64,000 nucleotides of DNA. Origin: Pseudomonadota bacterium (GTDB taxonomy: Bacteria > Pseudomonadota > Gammaproteobacteria > Steroidobacterales > Steroidobacteraceae). The notes under the pieces were generated by a model. It did not search any database. It saw only the letters and a program-made list of their open reading frames with translations, and had not been told where the DNA came from. The position numbers and the translations under genes were made by a program. Shown here piece by piece: positions 1 to 8,680 of the stretch (positions are counted from its first letter, which is position 1; the number at the start of each line of letters is the position of its first letter). The DNA lies in contig JAKBCE010000013.1 in NCBI GenBank assembly GCA_021808195.1, positions 20,682 through 84,681 of the forward strand. Reading direction: 5' to 3'.

Positions 1-441
1 GAGCAGAACGCACCCATCGCCACCGTCGATGAACTCGCCGACTACGATGCGATCGTGTTCGGCACGCCCACGCGCTTTGGCAACATGGCCGCACAGATGC
101 GCAACTTCCTCGATCAGACCGGTGGTTTGTGGGCCCGAGGCGCACTGGTGGGCAAAGTGGGCAGCGTCTTTGCCTCCACCGCCACTCAGCACGGTGGCCA
201 GGAGACCACCATCACCAGTTTCCACAACACGCTGCTGCACCACGGCATGATCATCGTCGGTCTGCCGTACTCCTTTCCGGGCCTCACCCGCATGGATGAG
301 GTCACCGGGGGCGGTCCGTATGGCGCAACCACCCTCGCCTCCGGCGACGGCTCGCGTCAGCCGAGCGAAAATGAGCTGGCTGGCGCCCACTTCCAGGGAC
401 GTCACGTGGCGGAAATCACTGCGCGCCTGACGCGCAGCTGA
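1..441 (+). CDS. wrbA: NAD(P)H:quinone oxidoreductase WrbA, 3' part
   Basis: The frame is open from the first base, so the gene starts before the window; 146 C-terminal codons are present, against about 200 residues for the family. The visible part carries the flavodoxin-like signature [10 protein letters not shown], then [16 protein letters not shown] and [14 protein letters not shown], which are typical of WrbA. The family binds FMN as a tetramer and reduces quinones by two electrons in the cytoplasm, protecting against redox cycling. Only about the first 55 residues, holding the phosphate-binding loop, are missing. It converges on the NTF2-like gene, with a perfect hairpin between them. 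The family assignment is secure; the physiological substrate is not visible. Confidence 0.95.
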   Translation, partial: EQNAPIATVDELADYDAIVFGTPTRFGNMAAQMRNFLDQTGGLWARGALVGKVGSVFASTATQHGGQETTITSFHNTLLHHGMIIVGLPYSFPGLTRMDEVTGGGPYGATTLASGDGSRQPSENELAGAHFQGRHVAEITARLTRS

Positions 442-453
442 GCGACCACATCC

Positions 454-482
454 CGTCATGCCGGCCGCAGGCCGGCATGACG
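454..482. repeat. REP-like perfect hairpin between convergent genes
   Basis: A 13-bp perfect inverted repeat (CGTCATGCCGGCC at 454-466, its complement at 470-482) surrounds a 3-base loop. It lies between the convergent stops of wrbA and the NTF2-like gene. There is no T-tract on either side. It could be a bidirectional transcription stop or a REP-type palindromic element. I found no second copy in this window. Confidence 0.7.
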
Positions 483-501
483 ACCGGGAACGGCCGCTCA
501 G

Positions 502-1116
502 CTATCCTTCACCGAGCACCCAGAACCGAGGACCCAGCCGCGCCTCGAGACTCGCGAGCTGTTCGCGATGAATCTCGCGCACGCGCGCCGGCGTAATCGC
601 CTCCGACGGCTCGACCGGCTCAATCTGCACGCTCGTCTTGTCTTCGTAGAGGTGCTCACCGGCGAGCCGTGCTCGCGCGTCATAGGGCCAGATGAACGCC
701 TGACGACTTGCGACGTGATACAGCTGCGTCGCACTCGCGACCGGGTATCCGAGCGGCTTCAGATCCGCTCCCCGTGCGAGCTGATGAAACGTAATTTCAT
801 CGCAAATTCCCCAATCCGCCACCGCCAGCCGATCCGCCGAGTGCCACAACACCGTCTCCCCGACGCTGTTGTAAAAGGCGAGAACCCCGGCTTTTCCCTC
901 GATGACCGCCGGATGCGTCCCCCAACTGACCCGATACACCGGTTGATCGACCATCATGTCAGATGCAACGATCTGCTCGAACAATCCCGCCCCTTCCAGA
1001 TGCACGTGCCGCCAGAAGTTCAGCAGTATCGCGCGGTGCAGCGGCTTGCGGGTCTCGGCAAGCAGCTGAGCGGTCGGATTCATACAGTCGCGGACAGCCT
1101 GCTCGAATCGGTTCAT
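502..1116 (-). CDS. NTF2-like/SnoaL-like hypothetical protein
   Basis: A 204-residue soluble protein with no signal peptide. The central part (LLNFWRHVHLEGAGLFEQI ... DMMVDQPVYRVSWG ... FYNSVGETVL) reads like the cone-shaped NTF2/SnoaL fold, in which small enzymes and ligand-binding proteins hold hydrophobic substrates. I cannot name a catalytic residue or reaction. The ATG at 1116 follows AGAGG ten bases upstream. It is divergent from the cupin dioxygenase gene across a 307-bp gap and lies beyond the PAA operon, so a role in aromatic compound metabolism is possible but is inference from context only. Confidence 0.65.
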   Translation of the reverse strand: MNRFEQAVRDCMNPTAQLLAETRKPLHRAILLNFWRHVHLEGAGLFEQIVASDMMVDQPVYRVSWGTHPAVIEGKAGVLAFYNSVGETVLWHSADRLAVADWGICDEITFHQLARGADLKPLGYPVASATQLYHVASRQAFIWPYDARARLAGEHLYEDKTSVQIEPVEPSEAITPARVREIHREQLASLEARLGPRFWVLGEG

Positions 1117-1423
1117 GACCTGACAACCTCTTCAGAGTGGAGCTCCCGCATGGCCTCGCGCTCGCTCGAGGCGAATTGGAAGCGGCGAGATGCAACCCGA
1201 GGCAGTCTAAGGTCGACATCGCTCGCGCGTCAACGCGTCCCCTCGTCGTTTGAAACATTCATCGAGGTGTTGCGCTGACAGTCGAAAATCTTGCGCTCTG
1301 GTGTGTGTACCGCAACGCGGCGTGCTGCTAGTCTCGGTCAGGTTGGATTGCGCAATGCGGCGCGCCGTACCGAGGCGCGCATGCGCTACCGCCGCACACG
1401 CCACGGTTCGGAGAGTTACTCCC
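1117..1423. other. Divergent intergenic region
   Basis: This 307-bp stretch separates the start codons of the NTF2-like gene and the cupin gene and must hold promoters for both. The cupin frame is open upstream to about 1250 but lacks a convincing ribosome site there, so I treat it as non-coding. I see no strong promoter pair or operator. Confidence 0.5.
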
Positions 1424-1972
1424 ATGTCCTCAGTGCCGCAGACCCCGATCACCGCACCGCCATCGACCGCTTACCGGATCGTGGACGTTCCGGAGATCCA
1501 CAAAGACGTCATCCGGCGCCACGGACTGCCCGGCACCTTCGTCGGACCCACTGAGCAGGAAAGCCCTTGGGTACCGTTCGGAGACAATGCGGCACTGCGC
1601 CATCTCGCGTTCGATCCGCGACACAACATCTTCAGCAACATTCTGTGGGTTAAATCCAAGGGCGTAGTCGGCACACACAAGCACCGCGGCACGGTGGTCA
1701 TGCTGTGTCTCGAGGGCAGCGTGCGCTACCTCGAGTACGATTGGGTGGCCGGACCCGGGGATTTCATCTACGAGACCCCTGGACTGTGCCACACGCTGGT
1801 GAGTGACCATCCACAGGGCGTCAAGCTGTTCGGGTGGTTGCAGGGGCCGATCGAGTTCTACGACGAGCAGGGCAACTTTGCACAGACTCTCGATGTGTGG
1901 TGGTTCATCAACCACTACGAGAGCTATTGCAACGCGAACGGCATCCCGCTGAACAAACAGCTTTATCTGTGA
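1424..1972 (+). CDS. Cupin dioxygenase, 2,4'-dihydroxyacetophenone dioxygenase-like
   Basis: A 182-residue single-domain cupin. Cupin motif 1 is visible as GTHKHRGTVVML..EG (metal-binding His pair and Glu) near residues 80-100. Motif 2 follows as GPGDFIYETPGLCH near residues 105-125. The WVPFGDN and SVRYLEYDW segments and the overall length fit the 2,4'-dihydroxyacetophenone dioxygenase-like group, which cleaves C-C bonds beside an aromatic ring using non-haem iron. Start ATG 1424 is preceded by GGAG about ten bases upstream. It stands alone, converging on paaZ, so a link to aromatic catabolism is plausible. The exact substrate cannot be read from sequence. Confidence 0.75.
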   Translation: MSSVPQTPITAPPSTAYRIVDVPEIHKDVIRRHGLPGTFVGPTEQESPWVPFGDNAALRHLAFDPRHNIFSNILWVKSKGVVGTHKHRGTVVMLCLEGSVRYLEYDWVAGPGDFIYETPGLCHTLVSDHPQGVKLFGWLQGPIEFYDEQGNFAQTLDVWWFINHYESYCNANGIPLNKQLYL

Positions 1973-2045
1973 TCGCAGCTCCAAGCCACCCGAACACTGG
2001 CGCGGAAGGAGCGCGCCCTTGGGCGAGGCGAGCGGCCGGGTGCGC

Positions 2046-4097
2046 TCAGGCCACCGGCGCGGGCGGTACGGCGCTCTCGCTGACCATCGTGAGCACATCG
2101 TACTGAGCGACGGTCTCGCCGTTCTGATTGGTGATCTGAGTATCCCAGCGAACCTCGCCGTAACCTTGAGCGATGCGCAGCGACTTCTGCTTGCAGGTCA
2201 GGCGCACGCGGATGCGATCCCCCGGTTTGACCGGCTGAGTGAAGCGCAGCGCATCGATCCCGTAATTGGCGAGCACCGGTCCGAGCGGCGGATCCACGAA
2301 CAGTCCCGCTGCGGCTGAAACGAGGAAATAACCGTGCGCCACACGCCCGCCGAACAGCGGATTCGCCCGGGCGGCCGCCTCGTCCATGTGCGCATAGAAG
2401 TGATCACCCGACAGGGCTGCAAAGCGCTCGATGTCCTCGACGGTCACGAGGCGCTCGGCGGAGCGAAAGGTATCCCCGATGCGCAGTGCGCCGAATGGCT
2501 TACGGAAAGGATGCTCGCCCGGGTCGAGTTCGCGCGAGCCCCGTACCCAGCACCCGGTGACAGCGCTCAACACATCTGGCGTGCCCTGTACTGCGGTGCG
2601 CTGCATGTAGTGCAACACACCACGAATGCCACCCATTTCCTCCCCGCCACCGGCGCGGCCCGGGCCGCCGTGCACCAGGTGGGGCAGCGGCGAGCCGTGT
2701 CCGGTCGAATCCTCGGCACAATGGCGATTGACCACCAGCACGCGCCCGTGCCAGGGCGCCAGACCGAGCACCAGTTGCGCTGCGATCCGCTCATCGGCAC
2801 TGAACACCGAACCGACGAGGCTGCCCTCGCCGCGACGTGCCAGCTCGATTGCCTGCTCGAGCGTCCGGTACGGCATGAGCGTACTCACCGGACCAAACGC
2901 CTCGATCTCATGCACGGCGCGCGCACTCGCCGGGTCGGTACACTGCAACAGCGTCGGGGCCATGAATGCGCCGCGTTCGCCGTCCGCATCGGCCAGCCGC
3001 ACCGCATCCTGCCGTCCGCAGACGAGCTGAGTCTCGCGCTGCAGCATCGCCAGCTGCGCGAGCACCTCGCGCCGCTGCGCGAGCGAGGCGAGCGGCCCCA
3101 TTTGCACCGACGCCTCGCGGGGGTTGCCGATCACCACCTGCGTCAGCGCCGCACGCAGCGCCTCGAGTACCGCCGTGGTCTGGCTGGTCGGTACAATCGC
3201 CTTGCGGATGGCTGTGCACTTCTGACCCGCCTTGACGGTCATCTCTCGGACCACCTCGCGCACGAACAGCTCGAATTCCGGCGTACCGGCAACGGCATCC
3301 GGCGCGAGGATGCAGGAATTGAGTGAATCGGTCTCCGCGGTGAATCGCACCGCCCGCTCCAGCACGCGTGGGTGCGTGCGCAGCTTGCGCGCCGTGCTCG
3401 CCGAGCCGGTGAAGGCAATCACGTCCTGACAGGTCAGATGTTCGAACAGATCACCAACGCCGCCGCAGATCAGCTGCACCGCCCCCTCGGGCAGCAGACC
3501 GGACTCGATGATCTGCCGGAAGGCGAGTTCGGTCAGATAGGCCGTGGCGGTCGCCGGCTTGACAATCGCCGGCACCCCGGCGAGCAGCGCCGGAGCGAGC
3601 TTCTCCAGCATGCCCCAGACCGGGAAGTTAAAGGCATTGATGTGTAGCGCGGCCCCTTGCAAAGCGACGTAGATGTGCTGGCCGAGAAACGTCCCGCTGC
3701 GTGCGAGCGGTTCGAGCGCACCATCGACGTACACGTGGCCGTCAGGCAGCTCCTTCAAGCCCTTGCTCGCGTACACGAACAGCGTGCCGATGCCGCCGTC
3801 GATGTCGATCCAGCTGTCCGCCCGCGTTGCGCCCGTGGCGTAGGAGAGCTGATACAGCGCCTCCTTGCGCTCGGCGAGATGGCGGGCGAGTGCCTTGAGG
3901 ATCGCGGCGCGTTCGTGGAATGTCAGCCGGCGCAGATTCGGGCCGCCGACGCCCCTCGCATAGTGCAGCGCGCCGCCGAAATCGAGCCCCGTGCTCGAGG
4001 CGCTGGCAATGACCTCGCCGGTGCTGGCATCGCGCAGCGCAGTCGCTGCGCCGGTGCCACCGACCCAGCGGCCCTGAATGAAGCTTTGCAGAACCAT
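2046..4097 (-). CDS. paaZ: PaaZ, bifunctional oxepin-CoA hydrolase / semialdehyde dehydrogenase
   Basis: A 683-residue fusion. Residues 1 to about 500 are an aldehyde dehydrogenase domain (general-base Glu in TAETDSLN, nucleophile Cys in AGQKCTAIRK near residue 290). The C-terminal 150 residues are a MaoC-type hot-dog hydratase (GDHFYAHMDE..A...PLFGGRVAHGY). Known PaaZ opens the oxepin-CoA ring and oxidises the resulting aldehyde to 3-oxo-5,6-dehydrosuberyl-CoA, a late step of phenylacetate catabolism. ATG 4097 fits the known N-terminus better than the in-frame TTG nine bases upstream. It is the last gene of the leftward paa operon, 21 bp after paaG. Confidence 0.95.
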   Translation of the reverse strand: MVLQSFIQGRWVGGTGAATALRDASTGEVIASASSTGLDFGGALHYARGVGGPNLRRLTFHERAAILKALARHLAERKEALYQLSYATGATRADSWIDIDGGIGTLFVYASKGLKELPDGHVYVDGALEPLARSGTFLGQHIYVALQGAALHINAFNFPVWGMLEKLAPALLAGVPAIVKPATATAYLTELAFRQIIESGLLPEGAVQLICGGVGDLFEHLTCQDVIAFTGSASTARKLRTHPRVLERAVRFTAETDSLNSCILAPDAVAGTPEFELFVREVVREMTVKAGQKCTAIRKAIVPTSQTTAVLEALRAALTQVVIGNPREASVQMGPLASLAQRREVLAQLAMLQRETQLVCGRQDAVRLADADGERGAFMAPTLLQCTDPASARAVHEIEAFGPVSTLMPYRTLEQAIELARRGEGSLVGSVFSADERIAAQLVLGLAPWHGRVLVVNRHCAEDSTGHGSPLPHLVHGGPGRAGGGEEMGGIRGVLHYMQRTAVQGTPDVLSAVTGCWVRGSRELDPGEHPFRKPFGALRIGDTFRSAERLVTVEDIERFAALSGDHFYAHMDEAAARANPLFGGRVAHGYFLVSAAAGLFVDPPLGPVLANYGIDALRFTQPVKPGDRIRVRLTCKQKSLRIAQGYGEVRWDTQITNQNGETVAQYDVLTMVSESAVPPAPVA

Positions 4098-4118
4098 CGC
4101 TCGCAAGGCCGGTGGCGT

Positions 4119-4910
4119 CTATTGACCGATGAAGCGCGGCTCGCGCTTGGCGATGAAGGCCGCGACCCCTTCGGCGTAATCGGCGCTCGCGCCGAGCTCG
4201 CGCTGCAGATCCCGCTCCACATCGAGTTGCTCCGCGAGCGTGTGATGCCAGCTGTCCGCAAGCGCCCGTTTGATGTGGCGCACCGCCTGCGCGGGTGCCT
4301 CGGCAAGCTGTGCGGCGAGCGTATCGACCTCGGCGGGAAAATCATCGTCGTCGATACAGCGCCAGATCATGCCCCACTCGGCCGCCTGGCTCGCCGGCAG
4401 TCTTTCCCCGAGCAGCGCCAGTCCGAGCGCGCGCGCCGGCCCGAGCAGTCGCGGCAGGAACCAGGTGCCACCGCAATCGGGCACCAATCCGACGCGCACG
4501 AACGCCTGCACGAAACTCGCCGAGCGGCTCGCCAGCACCAAATCGCAGGCGAGCGCGATGTTGGCACCCGCCCCTGCGGCCACGCCGTTCACCGCGCACA
4601 GCACCGGCATCGGCAACCGGCGCAGAGTCAGGATCAACGGTTTGTAATCGCGCTCGATGGTCATGCCCAGGTCGGTCGCCTCGCCCCCCGCCGACGGGGC
4701 CCGCTCGGCCAGATCCTGACCCGCGCAAAATCCTCGTCCTGCGCCCGTCAGCACCACCACGCGCACCGTCGAGTCGGCTTCGATGATGCCGAGCGCATGA
4801 CGCACCTCGGCATGCATCTGCGCGTTGAAACTATTGAGCCGCTCGGGGCGATTGAAGGTCAGACGCGCCACACCGCCGGCAACGCTGTAGAGAATGGTCT
4901 GGTAGTTCAT
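4119..4910 (-). CDS. paaG: PaaG, 1,2-epoxyphenylacetyl-CoA isomerase
   Basis: A 263-residue enoyl-CoA hydratase/isomerase (crotonase) family protein. The oxyanion-hole segments are visible as AGRGFCAGQDLAERAP and NGVAAGAGANIALACDLV; the latter, with an Asp in the DLAER loop, is typical of PaaG. It isomerises the ring epoxide of phenylacetyl-CoA to the oxepin in the cytoplasm. It sits between paaE and paaZ in the operon, 30 bp after paaE. Length and context both match PaaG; PaaF-type hydratases are close relatives, but no second copy is present here. Confidence 0.92.
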   Translation of the reverse strand: MNYQTILYSVAGGVARLTFNRPERLNSFNAQMHAEVRHALGIIEADSTVRVVVLTGAGRGFCAGQDLAERAPSAGGEATDLGMTIERDYKPLILTLRRLPMPVLCAVNGVAAGAGANIALACDLVLASRSASFVQAFVRVGLVPDCGGTWFLPRLLGPARALGLALLGERLPASQAAEWGMIWRCIDDDDFPAEVDTLAAQLAEAPAQAVRHIKRALADSWHHTLAEQLDVERDLQRELGASADYAEGVAAFIAKREPRFIGQ

Positions 4911-4940
4911 GGCATCCTCGCCGCGCCCGTCGCGGCCACG

Positions 4941-6011
4941 TTATTTCTCATCGTAGTCGAGTTCCAACCCCGCACTGAGGCACTTGGACTGGCAAGCGAG
5001 CACATAGCCCTGCTCGAGCTCCCAGTCCTCGAGCGCATAGTTCTGCTCCATACGCACCTCGCCGCGCACGACCTTGGTGCGACAGGTCGAACACACGCCC
5101 GAACGGCACGAGTAGGGCAACTCAAGCCCCGCGCGCTCAGCAGCCTCGAGTACCGTCTCGGCCGCGATCGCCATGGCAAAGGAGCGCCGCCGTCCATCGA
5201 GGATCACGCTGACCTCGGCCATGCCCTCGGCCTGTGCAACCTCAGTCGCGGCGGACTCCGCCCTGGCGGCACCCCCGGCTGCCACACTGAAATGCTCGAG
5301 GCGGATGGCGCCGGCCGTCACGCCCAATTCAGCAAGCGCGGCGCACACCTCGCGGTGCATGTCCCCTGGACCGCATACGAAGTACTCGGTGATGGCAGCG
5401 GGTGAGAAAAATGCCGCGGCGAGTTCGCGCACCTTTGCGCCATCCAGCCGGCCGTTGTACAGCTCGACCTCCTGCGGCTCGCGACTCATGATGAAGTGCA
5501 GCGCCAGCCGCTGCGGAAACATATTCTTCAGCGCCTGCAACGCCTCGAGGCCCATCGTGCGCGCCGCACTGCGATTGCCGTAGAAGATCAGCATGCTCCC
5601 GCCCGCCTCGAGCACCGCGCGCGTGACCGACAGCACCGGGGTGATGCCACTGCCGGCGGCGAAGGCCACCCGCATGCCGGTCCCGAGCGCTGCGGCGTGT
5701 GCCGTGAAACTGCCATTCGGCGGCAGTACCTCGATGCTCTCGCCGGCGCGCAGCTGCCGCAAAGCCTCAGACATCCGTCCACCGGACTGCAGCCGCACGA
5801 GTAACTGCAGCCGATCTGCACCCGGCGCATTGGTGAGCGAATACGTCCGGCGCAGCTCCTCGCCCGCCTTGCGCACACGCAGCACCACATGCTGTCCGGC
5901 GCTGCCGCGGTACTCGGGCAACAGCGCGGCAGGCACCGCCAGCGTAATAGCGAGAGTCTCCTCAGCCTCCGGCCTGACATCCTCGACGCGCAGGGAATGA
6001 AACTTCAACAT
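4941..6011 (-). CDS. paaE: PaaE, phenylacetyl-CoA epoxidase reductase subunit
   Basis: A 356-residue oxidoreductase of the ferredoxin-NADP reductase type. The N-terminal FAD domain shows RRTYSLTN, the NAD(P) domain GSGITPVLS and YGNRSAARTM, and the C-terminal 2Fe-2S plant-type ferredoxin domain CRSGVCSTC plus LACQS. It passes electrons from NADPH to the PaaABCE di-iron epoxidase that attacks the ring of phenylacetyl-CoA. The gene starts one base after the paaD stop, indicating translational coupling. Domain order and length are normal. Confidence 0.95.
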   Translation of the reverse strand: MLKFHSLRVEDVRPEAEETLAITLAVPAALLPEYRGSAGQHVVLRVRKAGEELRRTYSLTNAPGADRLQLLVRLQSGGRMSEALRQLRAGESIEVLPPNGSFTAHAAALGTGMRVAFAAGSGITPVLSVTRAVLEAGGSMLIFYGNRSAARTMGLEALQALKNMFPQRLALHFIMSREPQEVELYNGRLDGAKVRELAAAFFSPAAITEYFVCGPGDMHREVCAALAELGVTAGAIRLEHFSVAAGGAARAESAATEVAQAEGMAEVSVILDGRRRSFAMAIAAETVLEAAERAGLELPYSCRSGVCSTCRTKVVRGEVRMEQNYALEDWELEQGYVLACQSKCLSAGLELDYDEK

Positions 6012-6012
6012 C

Positions 6013-6498
6013 TTAGAGGCACTTGAACACGTCGAACGGCTCGAGACACTCCAAACAGCGGTAATGCGCCTTGCACGGGGTCGAACCGTATTGGCTCACC
6101 CGCTCGAGTCTGCGGCTGGCGCATCGTGGACAGACGGGGCTTTGCGATCCTGTGCCCTCGACGGCGATACCGAATGCCTCGAGCTTTCGCCGTCCCGACT
6201 CGCTCAGCCACTCGCTCGACCACGCCGGCCACAGCAGCGTCTCGAGCGCCGCATCGGCGAATCCGTCCTGATCGAGTGCGGCACGGATCATCTGCGTGAT
6301 CACCTCGGTGGCCGGGCAGCCGGAGTACGTCGGGGTGATACCGACCCGCAGCCGGCCATCCGGACCGACTCGCACCTGCCGTACGATGCCGAGCTCGACG
6401 ACACTCACCACCGGGATCTCCGGATCCATGACCGACTCGAGCGTCCGCCAGACCCGCCGCTCGAGCGTGGCTGCATCCGCAGCGGCTTGGCTCACCAT
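6013..6498 (-). CDS. paaD: PaaD, epoxidase-associated metal-centre assembly protein
   Basis: A 161-residue protein with an N-terminal MIP18/DUF59 domain (SVMDPEIPVVSVVELGIVR; TYSGCPATEVI) and a C-terminal Cys-rich, zinc-ribbon-like tail (CPRC ... CKAHYRCLECLEPFDVFKC). PaaD is required for the ring epoxidase in vivo and is thought to help mature its metal or Fe-S centres. The start overlaps the paaC stop by 7 bp. Nothing unusual is seen; the Cys pattern is complete. Confidence 0.93.
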   Translation of the reverse strand: MVSQAAADAATLERRVWRTLESVMDPEIPVVSVVELGIVRQVRVGPDGRLRVGITPTYSGCPATEVITQMIRAALDQDGFADAALETLLWPAWSSEWLSESGRRKLEAFGIAVEGTGSQSPVCPRCASRRLERVSQYGSTPCKAHYRCLECLEPFDVFKCL

Positions 6499-7280
6499 GT
6501 GGCCCCCGGATAGGCGCGCGGCAGGAACTGCATCTCGGCCAGCAGATGTCCCAGGTGCTCGGTATGCTCGCCGCGCTTGCCGTGCCAGCGGTAATGCTGA
6601 TGCGCCGGCCAGTCGAGCCCCGCCTCAGCGAGCGTTACGCGCAAGCGGCTCTGCCAACGCTCGCGGATCAGCGCCGGGGCGGGCCCGATGCCGCACACCG
6701 CCATCCGAGCATCGAGCGCATCGGGGCTCAGGAGCTCATCGGTAAAGCGCCACAGGCTTGCGAGCGCCGCACGCACCCGCGCCTGACTTTCCGCAGTGCC
6801 GTCGCCGAGGCGCACGAGCCAACCGGCGCTGAAACGCCAGTGATAGCGACACTCCTTGAGGGCCTTCTCGGCAATGTCGGCAAGTTGCAGGTCGCGCGAG
6901 CCGGCCAGACTTTCGTACATCTCGACTTGCCAGGCATCGAGCAGACACTGGCGAACGATCGTCTGCGCGAAATCCCCATTCGGCTGCTCGACCAGCGAGA
7001 CATTGCGAAACTCCGGCGCATCACGCAGAAACGCGAGCGCATCCTCATCCCGGCCTCGCGCCTCGATTCGTGCGGCGAGTGCGAGCAGCAGACGCGCCTG
7101 GCCGATCAGATCGAGCGCGATGTTACCGAGCGCCAGGTCCTCCTCGAGCGCCGGGCCGTGCCCGAGCAGCGCCGCCAGGCGTTGGCCGGCGATGAGACTG
7201 GTGTCGGCGAGCCGCAGCACGTACTCGAACCGCTCCTCGGGGCCGGCCTCGATGCCAACGGCTTCAGAGGCGGCGCTCAT
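6492..7280 (-). CDS. paaC: PaaC, phenylacetyl-CoA epoxidase structural subunit
   Basis: A 262-residue ferritin-like four-helix protein. Segments LRLADTSLIAGQRLAALLGHGPALEEDLALGNIALDLIGQARLLL and LKECRYHWRFSAGWLVRLGDGT are characteristic of PaaC, the non-catalytic partner of PaaA in the di-iron epoxidase core. It starts within the paaB stop (4-bp ATGA overlap) and overlaps paaD, so translation of paaB-C-D is coupled. Length is normal for the family. Confidence 0.95.
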   Translation of the reverse strand: MSAASEAVGIEAGPEERFEYVLRLADTSLIAGQRLAALLGHGPALEEDLALGNIALDLIGQARLLLALAARIEARGRDEDALAFLRDAPEFRNVSLVEQPNGDFAQTIVRQCLLDAWQVEMYESLAGSRDLQLADIAEKALKECRYHWRFSAGWLVRLGDGTAESQARVRAALASLWRFTDELLSPDALDARMAVCGIGPAPALIRERWQSRLRVTLAEAGLDWPAHQHYRWHGKRGEHTEHLGHLLAEMQFLPRAYPGATW

Positions 7281-7561
7281 AGATTCTTCACGTCCTCCGG
7301 AATCGCGTAGAACGTCGGGTGGCGGTACACCTTGTCGCGGGCCGGATCGAACAGCGACTCGGCCTCCTGCGGGTCGGAGGCGACGATGTCGCTCGAGCGC
7401 ACGACCCAGATGCTCACCCCCTCCTGGCGGCGGGTGTAGGTGTCGCGCGCATGCTCGAGAGCCATGCGCGCATCCGCCGCGTGCAGACTGCCGGCATGTT
7501 TGTGCTCAAGTCCCGAGCGGGACCGGATGAACACCTCATACAGCACCCAATCTTCGTTCAT
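7277..7561 (-). CDS. paaB: PaaB, phenylacetyl-CoA epoxidase bridging subunit
   Basis: A 94-residue protein beginning MNEDWVLYEVFIRSRSGLEHKHAGSLHA, the standard PaaB opening, followed by WVVRSSDI and a C-terminus rich in aromatic residues. PaaB holds PaaAC dimers together in the epoxidase complex and has no catalytic centre. It lies 12 bp after paaA and overlaps paaC by 4 bp. Family assignment is secure. Confidence 0.95.
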   Translation of the reverse strand: MNEDWVLYEVFIRSRSGLEHKHAGSLHAADARMALEHARDTYTRRQEGVSIWVVRSSDIVASDPQEAESLFDPARDKVYRHPTFYAIPEDVKNL

Positions 7562-7573
7562 GTCGGATACTCC

Positions 7574-8569
7574 TCAGCGCCAATCCGCGCTGCGCTCAGC
7601 AGCGCGGTGTTTCTCGGCGTAGACGGCTGCCGCCTCGCGAACCCAACGTCCCGCCTCGTGCGCGGTGCGGCGCGCCTCGAGGCGCTCGCGGTTGCACGGC
7701 CCCTCGCCCTTCAGCACCGCCTGAAACTCGCTCCAGTCGATCGGGCCCGGCACGTAATGATGCGTCGCCTCGTCCCAGCGCAGTTGCGGATCGGGCACGG
7801 TGAGCCCGAGGTACTCCGCCTGCGGCACTGTGGCATCGATGAACCGCTGGCGCAGCTCATCGTTGGTGAAGCGTTTGATTTTCCAGCGCAGCGACTGCGC
7901 GGTATGCACCGAATGCAGGTCGCTCGGACCAAACATCATCAGCGACGGCCACCACCAGCGCCGTAGCGCCTCCTGCGCCATGGCGCGCTGCGCGGCGCTG
8001 CCGCGCGCGAGCGTCAGCATGATCTCGAAGCCCTGACGCTGATGAAAGCTCTCTTCTTTACAGATGCGCACCATCGCGCGCGCGTACGGTCCGTAGGAGC
8101 AGCGGCACAGCGGGATCTGATTCATGATCGCCGCGCCGTCGACCAGCCAGCCGATCGCCCCGATGTCGGCCCAACTGAGCGTCGGGTAGTTGAAGATGCT
8201 CGAGTACTTGGCCTGACCGGCGAGCAGTTGTGCGGTGAGTTCACCGCGCGAGACCCCGAGCGTCTCGGCGGCGCTGTAGAGGTACATTCCGTGCCCGCCC
8301 TCATCCTGCACCTTGGCAATCAGCACCGCCTTGCGGCGCAGCGAGGGCGCCCGAGTGATCCAATTGCCCTCCGGGAGCATGCCGACGATTTCCGAGTGCG
8401 CATGCTGGGCGATCTGGCGGATGAGGGTCTGGCGATACGCCTCGGGCATCCAATCCTTCGGCTCGATCTTCTCGTCCCGATCGATGCGCGCCTGAAAGCG
8501 CTCGAGGCGCTCGTCCTCATCCGGCGAGCGGGCTGACTCCGCGGGACTATCGAGAGCTTGGGTGTACAT
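7574..8569 (-). CDS. paaA: PaaA, phenylacetyl-CoA epoxidase catalytic subunit
   Basis: A 331-residue di-iron oxygenase subunit. Metal-ligand motifs are visible as [11 protein letters not shown] and [11 protein letters not shown], within the ferritin-like fold; [12 protein letters not shown] and [15 protein letters not shown] are hallmark PaaA segments. It inserts oxygen into the aromatic ring of phenylacetyl-CoA. I chose ATG 8569 rather than the TTG at 8593, because the TTG lies inside the operator and the ATG gives the usual length. It is the first gene of the leftward operon, read from a strong promoter at 8609-8636. Confidence 0.96.
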   Translation of the reverse strand: MYTQALDSPAESARSPDEDERLERFQARIDRDEKIEPKDWMPEAYRQTLIRQIAQHAHSEIVGMLPEGNWITRAPSLRRKAVLIAKVQDEGGHGMYLYSAAETLGVSRGELTAQLLAGQAKYSSIFNYPTLSWADIGAIGWLVDGAAIMNQIPLCRCSYGPYARAMVRICKEESFHQRQGFEIMLTLARGSAAQRAMAQEALRRWWWPSLMMFGPSDLHSVHTAQSLRWKIKRFTNDELRQRFIDATVPQAEYLGLTVPDPQLRWDEATHHYVPGPIDWSEFQAVLKGEGPCNRERLEARRTAHEAGRWVREAAAVYAEKHRAAERSADWR

Positions 8570-8592
8570 GCACGGCCGCCGCCGAAAGATCA

Positions 8593-8640
8593 ATTATGAT
8601 ACAGAAAAACTATAGACCTTCTGATTTTTGTGTCAATAAT
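8593..8640. promoter_or_regulatory. Probable PaaX operator dyad
   Basis: The left arm ATTATGATACAGAAAAA (8593-8609) is mirrored by the complement of 8625-8640, which reads ATTATTGACACAAAAA. The match is good but imperfect, with about 15 bp between the arms. It lies between divergent paaA and paaX and overlaps the paaA promoter. PaaX proteins are known to repress paa promoters until phenylacetyl-CoA binds; that this dyad is its site is inference. Confidence 0.7.
8609..8636 (-). promoter_or_regulatory. Sigma70-type promoter of paaA operon
   Basis: On the minus strand TTGACA (8631-8636) and TATAGT (8609-8614) are separated by 16 bp, a near-consensus sigma70 promoter firing toward paaA. Both boxes lie within or between the arms of the dyad at 8593-8640, so a bound repressor would block polymerase. 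Confidence 0.8.
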
Positions 8641-8680
8641 CCGTGGCAGAATACCGATCCGACCCGTGCCGTCACTTTCC

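Noticed and set aside
1250..1423. Upstream extension of the cupin gene
   Set aside because: The frame is open but Arg-rich and unlike the family; ATG 1424 has the ribosome site and the usual start.
3657..5405. 582-codon open frame on the plus strand
   Set aside because: It is antisense to paaZ, paaG and paaE, which have clear family motifs. The translation is Arg/His-rich with no domain, as expected of antisense frames at high GC.
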